NCBI GenBank assembly: GCA_947476425.1
Contig: CANJQJ010000019.1
Location: 1-53,523, forward strand
Direction: 5' to 3'
From: Sphingomonadaceae bacterium
GTDB taxonomy: Bacteria; Pseudomonadota; Alphaproteobacteria; Sphingomonadales; Sphingomonadaceae
DNA: 53,523 nt
Shown here: positions 16,636 through 24,806 of the stretch, piece after piece
Layout: each line of letters begins with the position of its first letter
Numbering within the stretch: the first letter of the stretch is position 1
Notes under the pieces: model-generated
What the model was told of the DNA's origin: nothing
Databases searched by the model: none
Seen by the model: only the letters and a program-made list of their open reading frames with translations
Translations under genes and position numbers: made by a program

Positions 16636-19355
16636 TGCTGGGCGCGGCTGCCTGAGCGGCGGCCGGCGCCGGCGTTGGCGGGCTTGCGGTTTCGCGGTGT
16701 CCCCTCCTTGGCAGCGACTGGACGCGGGGCGGCGATCTGTTCGAAGCTGAAAGCCTGATCGAACTTGATCCCGAAGCGACCGTCCTGGTTCCAGCGGATC
16801 TCGCCGGCGAGTTTCTGGCCCTCGCTGAACTCGACCTCGATTCGATTGTCGAGCGCTGGCAGGCGCGAGCCTTCGGCCATCAGACCGCCTGACGATATGT
16901 TGCGGACTCGGACGTTTATGCTGCGATCGCCGAGGTGGAGAATCGCGGAGCGGAGCGTCGCGGTGCGCGCGTCTCGGCTGGCGGTGAAGCCGTTGGCCTC
17001 GACCGGTGTGCCGCGCTGGATGAGATGGCGGGCATCGCCGGCGAGCATCGGCTTGCCGAAGATATAGCCCTGGACGTGGCTGCAGCCGAGCGAGCGGATG
17101 AGCGCGACTTCGTCGTGGGTTTCGGCGCCTTCGGCAGTGGTTTCCATCTCGAGCGTCTCGGCGAGCGCGACGATCGCCTTGATGATCGCGGCATTGCGAT
17201 TGCCGGGAATGCTGGCGCCGCGAACGAAGCTCTGGTCGATCTTGATCTTGTTGAAGGGCGCTTTCTTCAGATAGCCGAGCGACGAGTAGCCGGTGCCGAA
17301 ATCGTCGAGCGCGAGACGCACGCCGATCGCGGAAAGGCGAGCGAACATCTCGTCGGTCGAGCTGGATTCGTTGAGGAAGACGCTTTCCGTAATCTCGAGT
17401 TCAAGCCGGTTCGGAGCGAGGCCGGAGGCGGCAAGCGTGCTCAGTACGATGGTCGGCAGCGCAGGGCTGGCGAACTGGAGCGGCGAAAGATTGACCGCAA
17501 CGCGAACATGGTCGGGCCAGTTGGACGCTTCCTCGCACGCGGTGCGCAACACCCATTCGCCAATCTGCGGAATGAGGCCGATTTCCTCGGCGAGGGGGAT
17601 GAACACGGTAGGCGAAACCGGGCCGCGAGTCGGGTGATTCCAGCGGACGAGCGCTTCGAAGCCGACGATCTGCTCGGTGCGGGCGCTGACGACTGGCTGG
17701 TAGACGAGGTGAAGCCCCTTGTCGCGCAGGACATGGCGGAGATTGGCCTCGAGCAGGCGTCGATCCTTGGCATCGGCGTGCATCGCGCTTTCGTAGAAAC
17801 GGTGGACGCCCTTGCCGTCGGCCTTGGCGGCGTAGAGCGCGAGATCGGCGTTGCGGACGAGCGAATCCGCGCAATCGCCGTCTTCCGGCGCGACCGCGAC
17901 GCCGATCGAGGCGCCGATCGCGATGTTCGATCCCTCGATCACATAGGCTTGCGAAAGCGACAGGATGACTCGTTCGGCGAGCGCTGCGAGCTCCTTGCGA
18001 TCGACCTTGCCGGGCAGAACGACATTGAACTCGTCGCCGCCGAGGCGACCGACGCGGCCCTGATCGCCGACTTCGCGAGTGAGGCGCTCGGCAACCTGGC
18101 GGAGCAGCGCATCGCCGACTGGGTGACCGAGCGTATCATTGACGTTCTTGAAGCGATCGAGATCGATCAGGAACAGGGCGCAGAGATCGGGCTTGTTCGA
18201 ATCCCCGCGGACCGCCTGGTCGAGAGTCTGGCGCATGACGACTCGATTGGGCAGGCCGGTGAGCGCGTCGTAGCGGGCGAGACGGTTGATCTCCTGCTCG
18301 GACTTGCGCTTCTCGGTGAGATCAGTGCCGACGCCGCGGAACCCGGTGAAACGCTGGTAGCTGTCGTAGGAGGGGCGGCCGCTCAGCGACCACCAGCGAG
18401 GCGAACCATCACCGCGAGCACGGACCATCAGATCGGAAAACGGCAGGCGAGTCGAGAGATGAAAGCCGAGCGTACGCTCGCCGCAGCCCTGATCATTTTC
18501 GTCGCCGTCATTGCGGATGAGATCGGCAAGCGGGGTGCCGAGCAGCGCATCGCTGGTACCGGTGAGTGACAGCGAAAGCTGGGGCGAGACATAGCTGAGC
18601 CGGCCGAAAGCGTCGGTTTCCCAGAGCCAGGCCTTGCCGCCATGCTCGAACTCGGCGAGCAGGAGGCGGGCGGTGCGGCCCTGGCGATCCTGTTCGTGGC
18701 GATAGCGCGAGGCGATCAGCCGGCGGCGCGACTGGAGAATCGCGACTGCGGCGACGCAAAAGCAGATTCCCGAGAGCGTGAGCGCGACGGCCGAACTGCC
18801 GAGGCAGAAAGCGAGCGCACACAAGAGGATCACCCAGTGAACGATGAGCACGATCGGAACTGCAGCCATGACCAGCGCGGCGACTGTGCCGGTGCCGGTG
18901 AAGGCGATGCCGATGATCGCGGTCTGGCCGAAATCGTGGTTTGGCATGCCGACGAGCAGGAGCGCGCTCCAGCTCAGCCCGACGAGGATTCCGTAAAGCG
19001 TGGCGAGGCGTGCGCCGAAGTAGGGCGGGCGGATCTTGACGAACTTCATCCGGCCCAGCGCGCTGAAAGCTGCATCGATGAACAAGGTGAGGAAGACGAG
19101 CCCGGCGGCGATCATGGTGACGCGATAGTCACCGCTCGAATAGAGCGTGAAGAGCAGGCCGAGCCCGCCGATGAGATGCGCGAGCAACAAGACCGGAGCG
19201 GTACGAATCAGCTGCCGAAGCTGTTCCGAGACCAGACTTTCGTCATCATCGTTTGCGGGACGCGTTATATCGAGCAGCGTGATCGCAGCAACGCGCGGTT
19301 TATCGCGTTGCGTGCGTTTATCGCTATTCTCTGCGGAGATACGATGGCGTCGCAT
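16632..19355 (-). CDS. Membrane-bound PAS-GGDEF-EAL-PilZ cyclic-di-GMP protein
   Basis: About 907 aa. Six or so N-terminal membrane spans (about residues 50-210), a PAS-like segment (250-355), a GGDEF domain with intact GRLGGDEFNVVL, an EAL domain with GFEALVRWNH, LDDFGTGYSSL, KIDQSFV and AEGAET, then a C-terminal PilZ-like domain (NVRVRNISSGGLMAEGSRLP, near 810-880). It can in principle make, break and bind c-di-GMP. The usual RxxD inhibitory site before GGDEF is not clear (REVGD). The start is ATG 19355; an in-frame TTG at 19364 is possible. The end overlaps the DUF6456 gene tail-to-tail. Confidence 0.92.
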   Translation of the reverse strand: MRRHRISAENSDKRTQRDKPRVAAITLLDITRPANDDDESLVSEQLRQLIRTAPVLLLAHLIGGLGLLFTLYSSGDYRVTMIAAGLVFLTLFIDAAFSALGRMKFVKIRPPYFGARLATLYGILVGLSWSALLLVGMPNHDFGQTAIIGIAFTGTGTVAALVMAAVPIVLIVHWVILLCALAFCLGSSAVALTLSGICFCVAAVAILQSRRRLIASRYRHEQDRQGRTARLLLAEFEHGGKAWLWETDAFGRLSYVSPQLSLSLTGTSDALLGTPLADLIRNDGDENDQGCGERTLGFHLSTRLPFSDLMVRARGDGSPRWWSLSGRPSYDSYQRFTGFRGVGTDLTEKRKSEQEINRLARYDALTGLPNRVVMRQTLDQAVRGDSNKPDLCALFLIDLDRFKNVNDTLGHPVGDALLRQVAERLTREVGDQGRVGRLGGDEFNVVLPGKVDRKELAALAERVILSLSQAYVIEGSNIAIGASIGVAVAPEDGDCADSLVRNADLALYAAKADGKGVHRFYESAMHADAKDRRLLEANLRHVLRDKGLHLVYQPVVSARTEQIVGFEALVRWNHPTRGPVSPTVFIPLAEEIGLIPQIGEWVLRTACEEASNWPDHVRVAVNLSPLQFASPALPTIVLSTLAASGLAPNRLELEITESVFLNESSSTDEMFARLSAIGVRLALDDFGTGYSSLGYLKKAPFNKIKIDQSFVRGASIPGNRNAAIIKAIVALAETLEMETTAEGAETHDEVALIRSLGCSHVQGYIFGKPMLAGDARHLIQRGTPVEANGFTASRDARTATLRSAILHLGDRSINVRVRNISSGGLMAEGSRLPALDNRIEVEFSEGQKLAGEIRWNQDGRFGIKFDQAFSFEQIAAPRPVAAKEGTPRNRKPANAGAGRRSGSRAQH

Positions 19356-19511
19356 TGGATCCAATCGAAAGGGTTCGACGATGGGTTATGACGGAGGTGT
19401 CATAAGAAAGGACGTGCATTCATGGTAAATCTTGTCTTAGTCCTGTGATTGGCGGAAGACTGCGGTTTTCGAGGTGACGAGGATCCTCTTCCAGGGAGTT
19501 TGCGGGTAACC

Positions 19512-20138
19512 ATGGCGAGGATCGGCTGGGCGAAAATATTGGCAGGCGTGGCGGGTGTCGGCGCTGCCGTGGCGGCGGCAGGCGCGACCTGGGTGTACCT
19601 GCGCGAAAAGGGCATCGAAACGCCCGAGCATGACATCATCGAGACCGATGGCGCATTCGAACTCCGGCATTATCCGGCGCTGCTGGTGGCACAAACCGTC
19701 CAGCCTGGATCGCGGGACCGGGCGCTTGGCAACGGACTTGGCCTGCTGGCGGATTATTTCTTCGCCGAATCGCGTGACGGCGACGAGATCGCGATGACGG
19801 CGCCGATGTTCGCATTGGCCGGAACGCAATATTGGACGGTTCGGATCGCGACTCCGCGCGCGATCGAGCGCGCGGCGCTTCCGCAGCCGGGGCCGGGGGT
19901 GACGATCACCGAGCTGCCGGCGCGGACGATGGCGGTGGTTCGCTTCGGCGGCAGGGCTGATGGCCAGATGCTGGCGGTGAAGGAAGCCGAACTGCGAAGC
20001 TGGCTCGAGTCGCGCGGGCTGGTGGCATTGGGCGGGATCGAACATGCTTTTTATGATTCGCCAGTGATGCCGGGGCCACTTCGGAACAATGAGGTGATGA
20101 TCCAGATCAAGGACATCGTTGCGGATCCGATGGAATAA
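19512..20138 (+). CDS. SOUL-family haem-binding protein
   Basis: 208 aa. An N-terminal hydrophobic anchor or signal (GWAKILAGVAGVGAAVAAAGATWVY split across residues 5-30) is followed by the SOUL domain: ETDGAFELRHYPALLVAQT, DEIAMTAPMFA (family MTxPV-like motif), TVRFPxP-like variants and VVRFGGRADG. SOUL proteins bind haem or related tetrapyrroles; their role in alphaproteobacteria is unsettled. The start was moved to ATG 19512 because the upstream in-frame extension begins with TTG and adds no domain. Single-gene unit; a promoter for the next cluster follows 39 bp downstream. Confidence 0.85.
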   Translation: MARIGWAKILAGVAGVGAAVAAAGATWVYLREKGIETPEHDIIETDGAFELRHYPALLVAQTVQPGSRDRALGNGLGLLADYFFAESRDGDEIAMTAPMFALAGTQYWTVRIATPRAIERAALPQPGPGVTITELPARTMAVVRFGGRADGQMLAVKEAELRSWLESRGLVALGGIEHAFYDSPVMPGPLRNNEVMIQIKDIVADPME

Positions 20139-20176
20139 TGTGATTTGAGATTTAGAACCTTACTGGTACTTTGTTG

Positions 20177-20205
20177 TTGACAGCGTCACGCTGGTGGGGT
20201 ACAAC
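20177..20205 (+). promoter_or_regulatory. Sigma70-type promoter upstream of GTA remnant
   Basis: A perfect -35 TTGACA (20177-20182) is followed after exactly 17 bp by TACAAC (20200-20205), 4 of 6 matches to the -10 consensus. A start point near 20212 would give a leader of about 155 nt before the terminase small subunit gene. Confidence 0.6.
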
Positions 20206-20211
20206 ATAGGC

Positions 20212-20345
20212 AGGCTGAAGAATTGTGCCCCGAGCTTGTGGGGATGAAGCGGCCGGGCCGTCGAGACGACGGCGCGTTGAACATTTCAGGGTGATCATTT
20301 CAGGGTGAAGGAGGCCGGGGCGCGGAAGCGTTTTTCCGGCCTTTT
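20212..20345 (+). ncRNA. Candidate structured leader or small RNA
   Basis: Downstream of the promoter, in order: GCCCC/GGGG pairing near 20226-20243; a perfect hairpin GCCGTCG-AGA-CGACGGC (20257-20273); a direct repeat ATTTCAGGGTGA (20283-20294 and 20297-20308); and a terminator-like stem GGCCGG/CCGGCC (20313-20341) followed by TTTT. It has no obvious reading frame. It may be an independent ~134-nt RNA, or an attenuator in front of the terminase genes. No known RNA family was recognised. Confidence 0.45.
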
Positions 20346-20366
20346 GCTTGTCCAGAGGAGCTGATG

Positions 20367-20909
20367 ATGGCGGAGAGCAAGCGCGTTTCCGCGGCGAAGG
20401 CCGTGGTCGTGAAGAAGGCGGCTGTGAAAAAGACCGGTGCGACGAAGACCGGTGCGACGAAGACTGGTGCGACGAAGACTGGCGACGGCATGACGCGGCG
20501 GAGGGTGTTCCTTGACGTGCTGGCGGCCAGCGCGAATGTGAGCCGGGCGGCGCGAGCGGCGGGGATGGCTACGTCGAGCCTCTACGCGCAGCGAGCGAAA
20601 TCGCAGGTCTTTGCGGCGGACTGGGATGCGGCGATCAACGAGGCGATCGACGGCGTCGAGGAGGAATTGATCAGGCGAGCGCGGGAAGGCGTCGAAAAGG
20701 CGGTGTTCTTCGGGGGCAAGCAGATCGGGACCATACAGGTTCATTCGAACGACCTGCTGATGTTCCTGGCGCGAGCGCGGCGGCCGGAAATCTATGCGCG
20801 CGCATCGGGACAGGCAGTGCCGCCGGTCCATGAGATGACCGAGGCCGAAGCGAGCGAGGAGTTCGACCGGCGGCTGCGGCGAGTCCAGGCACGAGGCCGG
20901 GAAGGTTGA
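20367..20909 (+). CDS. GTA/phage-type terminase small subunit
   Basis: 180 aa. A basic, low-complexity N-terminus contains a KTGAT repeat encoded by 15-bp tandem units (20430-20486). From about residue 45 it reads as a terminase small subunit: RRRVFLDVLAASANVSRAARAAGMATSSLYAQRAKS is a helix-turn-helix for DNA-end recognition, followed by a helical oligomerisation region and a charged tail. ATG 20367 is favoured over 20364 because GAGGAG is then 6 bp away. The last bases overlap the TTG start of the large-subunit gene, as expected for a packaging pair. Confidence 0.75.
   Translation: MAESKRVSAAKAVVVKKAAVKKTGATKTGATKTGATKTGDGMTRRRVFLDVLAASANVSRAARAAGMATSSLYAQRAKSQVFAADWDAAINEAIDGVEEELIRRAREGVEKAVFFGGKQIGTIQVHSNDLLMFLARARRPEIYARASGQAVPPVHEMTEAEASEEFDRRLRRVQARGREG
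20430..20486 (+). repeat. 15-bp tandem repeat encoding KTGAT
   Basis: Three full in-frame units of AAGACYGGTGCGACG (20430, 20445, 20460) and a partial fourth encode KTGAT-KTGAT-KTGAT-KTGD. Units differ at one synonymous position (ACC/ACT). Copy number could change by slippage without breaking the frame. Confidence 0.85.
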
Positions 20910-22759
20910 GCGCTGCCGGCGAGGACCGGACCTGTGAATCCGAGTTCATGCGCCTGGCGCGGAATCGCGACGAGGCGGCCATCGAACGGCTGCGCAAGAA
21001 GACTGGCAACCTGAATTTGCTGACGACCTGGTCGTTCTGGGCAGACCGGCGGCAATTGCCGCCCGAGGGCGAGGATTGGCGCATATGGCTGATGATGGCC
21101 GGTCGTGGTTTCGGAAAGACGCGGGCAGGGGCCGAATGGGTTCGTTCGCTGGCGGAGGCCGAGGGCGGGATCCGGATTGCGCTGGTTGGCGCGACGCTCG
21201 AGGAAGCGCGGGCGCTGATGGTGGAAGGCGAGAGCGGGCTGCTCAATATCGGCCCGGCGGCGACGCGGCCGCGCTTCGAGCCATCGCGGCGCCAGCTGAC
21301 CTGGCGGAGCGGGGCGATCGCAAAGCTTTATTCGGGCGAAAATCCTGAAGGGCTGCGCGGGCCGGAGCATCATTATGCATGGTGCGACGAACTGGCGAAA
21401 TGGTCCTACGCCGAGGAAAGCTGGGACAATCTGATGCTGACGATGCGCGGCGGCGAACTGCCGCGCACGCTGGTGACGACGACGCCACGTCCGGTGCCGA
21501 TGATCCGGCGGCTGGTTGGCGAACAGGGCGTGAGGCTGGTTCGCGGGCGGACGCTCGACAATGATCACCTATCCGACAGCTTTCGCACGGCGGTGCAGGA
21601 AATTTATGGCGGGACGCGGCTTGGACGGCAGGAGCTCGACGGCGAATTGATCGAGGAGGCCGAGGGCGCGCTGTGGAGCCGCGACCTGATCGAGGCATGC
21701 CGCGTTCGGGAAGTGCCCGAGATGCGGCGCGTTGTGATCGGAGTCGACCCGCCGGCCGGGATCGGCGCCGGGTGCGACGAATGCGGGATCATTGCCGTCG
21801 GGCTTGGCGAGGACGGCCATGGCTATGTGCTCGAGGACGCCTCCATCCAGGGCGAAACGCCGGAAGGCTGGGCGCGAAGAGTGGCCGAGGTGGCGCGGCG
21901 CAAGGGCGCTGACCTGGTGATTGCCGAGGCGAATAATGGCGGAGCGATGGTCGAGAGCGTGCTGCTGGCGGCGGACGTGTCGATGCCGGTGAAGCGAGTG
22001 CATGCGGCGCGCGGCAAGGTCGCGCGGGCCGAGCCGGTGGCGACGCTCTACGCGAAGCGGCGGGTGTTTCATCGCGGCGCGTTCCCGGACCTTGAGGACC
22101 AGATGGCGGGGCTGGTGACCGGCGGCGATTATTGCGGGCCGGGGCGATCGCCGGATCGCGCCGATGCGCTGGTGTGGGCGCTGACCGAGCTGTTGCTGGG
22201 CGGGCGGCCGGAGCCGCGGATATCGCACCTGCTACGCGGGCGTCGTGGAAGCGAATGGGCGACCAATGGGCATGTGACGGGCGAGCGCTTCGTGCTGATC
22301 CTCGCGGATACTCTGCTCGCGCGCGAGCTTCCGCTTGGGACGCTGGGTGCCGGGGTGAGCTTGATCGCCGCCGGGGTTGGTGATGGCACTGGGGTCGAAG
22401 CGACGCTGCTGTACCAGGGACGCGCAGTGCGCCCGCCGGCGCCGGTTCATCTCGATGCGTCGCGGCGAGCGGACGGCGCGATCGAGATCGCGTGGACGCG
22501 GCGGAGCCGGGCAGGGTGGAGTTGGCTCGACGGTGGCGATGCGCTGCTTGGCGAGGAGAGCGAACGCTATCGTGTCGTGGTCACGCCATCGGTTGGCTGG
22601 TCGCGGATCGTGGAAACGGTGGGGCCTGGGTTCGCGTACGACATTGCCATGCAAATGGCGGACGGGTCCTCCGGCGCGACGGGGGTGATGGTGAGCGTGG
22701 CGCAGCTCGGGACGCTGGGTGCGTCGTTGCCGTCGGTAGAGCGCGGGTTTGCGGTCTAG
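20906..22759 (+). CDS. Terminase large subunit fused to GTA gp15 C-terminus (chimera)
   Basis: 617 aa in one uninterrupted frame. Residues 1 to about 430 are a GTA/phage packaging motor: Walker A AGRGFGKTRAG near 65-75, Walker B WCDELAKW near 158, coupling TTTPRP, RuvC-like nuclease VIGVDPPAGIG and EANNGGAMV, ending at GRSPDRADALVWALTELLLG. From about 437 the sequence changes to the C-terminus of the GTA host-specificity/baseplate protein (gp15): GSEWATNGHVTGERFVLI, GVSLIAAGVGDG, PPAPVHLDASRRADGAIEIAW, LLGEESERYRV. Normal terminases of this type end near 430 aa. The simplest explanation is an in-frame deletion of all genes in between. TTG start; ATG 20948 is an alternative. Confidence 0.85.
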   Translation: MSAAGEDRTCESEFMRLARNRDEAAIERLRKKTGNLNLLTTWSFWADRRQLPPEGEDWRIWLMMAGRGFGKTRAGAEWVRSLAEAEGGIRIALVGATLEEARALMVEGESGLLNIGPAATRPRFEPSRRQLTWRSGAIAKLYSGENPEGLRGPEHHYAWCDELAKWSYAEESWDNLMLTMRGGELPRTLVTTTPRPVPMIRRLVGEQGVRLVRGRTLDNDHLSDSFRTAVQEIYGGTRLGRQELDGELIEEAEGALWSRDLIEACRVREVPEMRRVVIGVDPPAGIGAGCDECGIIAVGLGEDGHGYVLEDASIQGETPEGWARRVAEVARRKGADLVIAEANNGGAMVESVLLAADVSMPVKRVHAARGKVARAEPVATLYAKRRVFHRGAFPDLEDQMAGLVTGGDYCGPGRSPDRADALVWALTELLLGGRPEPRISHLLRGRRGSEWATNGHVTGERFVLILADTLLARELPLGTLGAGVSLIAAGVGDGTGVEATLLYQGRAVRPPAPVHLDASRRADGAIEIAWTRRSRAGWSWLDGGDALLGEESERYRVVVTPSVGWSRIVETVGPGFAYDIAMQMADGSSGATGVMVSVAQLGTLGASLPSVERGFAV

Positions 22760-22811
22760 AGCGGGATGACGATGCGAAAATCTGGCATGACAATATGGAA
22801 GGGAGGCTTGG

Positions 22812-23311
22812 ATGACCGAGTATAGCGCGCGGCTGGCGATGCCGCTGTTGGCGGCGGGGCAGGCGCAGAAGGAGATTTGGCACAATGAGGCGCTCGCTAT
22901 GGTCGACCTGTTGTTGCAGGGCGCGGTCGAGGATCATGGGGTCGAGATCCTCCAGGTTCGCCGCTTGCGGGGCAGTACTGGATCGTGGGCGCGACCCCGA
23001 CGGGGGCGTGGGCGGGAATGGAGGATAAGATCGCTGGCTGGACCGGCGGCGGCTGGCGTTTCCTTCAACCGCGCGCCGGGATGGCGCTCTGGCATGTCGC
23101 GGGCGGCTATCGCATCCGCCACGACGGAAGCAACTGGATCGCGGGCATCGAGACGGCTGTCGCGCTCGAAATCGCCGGGGACCAGGTGGTTGGCGGGCGG
23201 CAGCCGGCGATTCCGGATCCGGCCGGAGGAACCATTATCGACAGCGAAGCGCGAACCGCGTTGGCGGCCGCTCTTGCCGCAATGCGAACGCATGGGTTGA
23301 TCGCGCCCTGA
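22812..23311 (+). pseudogene. DUF2793 GTA-associated protein, frameshifted
   Basis: It begins MTEYSARLAMPLLAAGQAQKEIWHNEALAMVDLLLQGAVED, the DUF2793 N-terminus, with GGAGG 6 bp before the ATG. The family then continues in another frame: DPPGSPLAGQYWIVGATPTG, WTGGGWRFLQPRAGM and so on to GLIAP at 23311. Adding one G to the run at 22938-22941 would restore one frame (HGGRDPPGSP). The original product would be about 167 aa. It is therefore either a recent pseudogene or a single-base sequence error. DUF2793 genes usually follow gp15 in sphingomonad GTA clusters, which fits the remnant. Confidence 0.8.
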
Positions 23312-23505
23312 AACATTTTTGCGTGGGAATGAAACCCGATTGATCTTTGGAAGTTTACGGGTCTGTTATCGGTTTCTTTGGGCTGTGGGCCAAGGCTGCC
23401 AATGATCCGGGGCGCTCAATGTTGCCGATATGGTTGCGTCACGACCTGGCTTTGAGTAGTAAAAGCATAGTTCCGCATGGAACGAACGAATGAAAGGGGA
23501 ATAAT

Positions 23506-24603
23506 ATGCGTAAGCTCGCCTTGATGGCAGTGCTCGCTTCGACCGCGATAGCGGCGCCTGCGATGGCACGGGATGGCGCCTGGTACATCGGTATCGAGGG
23601 CGGCATCCTTGCCGTCGACGATGTCAATTTGGACTTGAATGGCACTCACGCCGCCTCAGCCAAAATGGACAAGGGCTTCGACGTCGATGGTGTCATCGGC
23701 TACGATTTCGGCATGTTCCGCCTCGAAGGCGAAGTCGGCTATAAGGATGCCAGCGCCAAATCGTTGAACATCACGCCATTCCTCGCCGACTTCCTCGACG
23801 AGTCCTCGGGCACATTTGACGCGACGGGCAAGGTCAACACCTTGAGCTTCATGATCAATGGCTTGCTCGACTTCGGCGGCAATGACGGCCTTGGCGCCTA
23901 TGTCGGCGGCGGTGCAGGTATGGCACGCGTCAAGTTCGACGGCATCGGCACCTCGACGATCGGCGTTGCCGATGATTCGGATTCGCGCTTCGCATGGCAG
24001 TTGCTGGCCGGCGTTCGCTATCCGGTCGGCCCGAACCTCGACATCGGCCTGAAGTATCGTTTCTTCAACGTCGACAATATCAAGCTCGACTCGTTCGCGC
24101 CTGATGATGTCCAGGCCAATATCCACTCGCACAGCCTGCTGGCTTCGCTGGTGTACAACTTCGGTGAAGCGGCTGCTCCTCCGCCGCCGCCGCCTCCTCC
24201 GCCTCCTCCGCCCCCGCCGCCTCCTCCGCCGCCGCCTCCGCCGCCGGCTGTGACGGCACCGGGTCCGTTCATCATCTTCTTCGACTTCGACAAGTCGAAC
24301 ATCACGCCGGAAGCAGCGTCGATCCTCGACAACGCAGCCCAAGCCTACACCGAAACCGGTCAGGCTCATGTGATGCTCGCTGGTCACGCCGACAAGTCGG
24401 GTGGTGATGCCTATAACGTAGCGCTTTCGCAGCGCCGCGCGGACGCCGCCAAGGCCTATCTGGCCGGCAAGGGTGTTCCGGATGCAGCGATCACGACCGA
24501 AGCATTCGGCGAGAGCCGTCCGCTGGTCGAAACCGCCGATGGTGTGCGCGAACCGCAGAACCGTCGTGTGGAAATCACCTTCGGTCCGGGTTCGGGCCAG
24601 TAA
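23506..24603 (+). CDS. OmpA-family outer-membrane protein with 23-residue polyproline linker
   Basis: 365 aa. Signal peptide (cleaved near AMARDG, residue 23), an eight-stranded OmpA-type barrel (about 25-215, with GWYIGIEGG-like opening WYIGIEGGIL and YVGGGAGMARVKF), an uninterrupted run of 23 prolines (24178-24246), then the OmpA C-terminal peptidoglycan-binding domain: FFDFDKSNITPEA, GHADKSGGDAYNVALSQRRADAAKAYL, GESRP and EPQNRRVEI. It tethers the outer membrane to the wall. AAGGGGA precedes the ATG by 6 bp, and a strong terminator follows. The proline run would need EF-P for efficient translation. Confidence 0.93.
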   Translation: MRKLALMAVLASTAIAAPAMARDGAWYIGIEGGILAVDDVNLDLNGTHAASAKMDKGFDVDGVIGYDFGMFRLEGEVGYKDASAKSLNITPFLADFLDESSGTFDATGKVNTLSFMINGLLDFGGNDGLGAYVGGGAGMARVKFDGIGTSTIGVADDSDSRFAWQLLAGVRYPVGPNLDIGLKYRFFNVDNIKLDSFAPDDVQANIHSHSLLASLVYNFGEAAAPPPPPPPPPPPPPPPPPPPPPPPAVTAPGPFIIFFDFDKSNITPEAASILDNAAQAYTETGQAHVMLAGHADKSGGDAYNVALSQRRADAAKAYLAGKGVPDAAITTEAFGESRPLVETADGVREPQNRRVEITFGPGSGQ

Positions 24604-24645
24604 GGATCAGGTCAGTCGCTTCGGCGACATAGGCTGAAATTGAGG

Positions 24646-24677
24646 AGCCGGTCCGTAATGGACCGGCTCTTTTTTTT
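24646..24677 (+). terminator. Rho-independent terminator after ompA-like gene
   Basis: Perfect 9-bp stem AGCCGGTCC/GGACCGGCT with loop GTAAT, followed by a run of seven T after CT. It starts 43 bp after the stop codon. Confidence 0.95.
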
Positions 24678-24806
24678 GCACGCGCGCCGGGGCGAGACGT
24701 TTCGGTGATTTATCAGGAATGGCGCAAGCGGGCGGCTAGTTTGTTACTCAATCTAAACAATGCGCGGATTAGAAGGGCAGTCGCCGGATTATTCGAAGAG
24801 TGATTG

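Noticed and set aside
16935-18569. 544-codon open frame antisense to the GGDEF-EAL gene
   Set aside because: Same GC-bias shadow; no recognisable domain and the opposite strand has intact catalytic motifs.
20364-23311. Intact prophage
   Set aside because: No integrase, repressor, portal, capsid, tail or lysis genes are present; the three genes match the two ends of a GTA cluster, so a remnant is the better reading.
24178-24246. Proline-codon tract as a CRISPR or satellite repeat
   Set aside because: It is coding sequence in frame with an OmpA protein and has no spacer structure. No CRISPR array was seen anywhere in the window.
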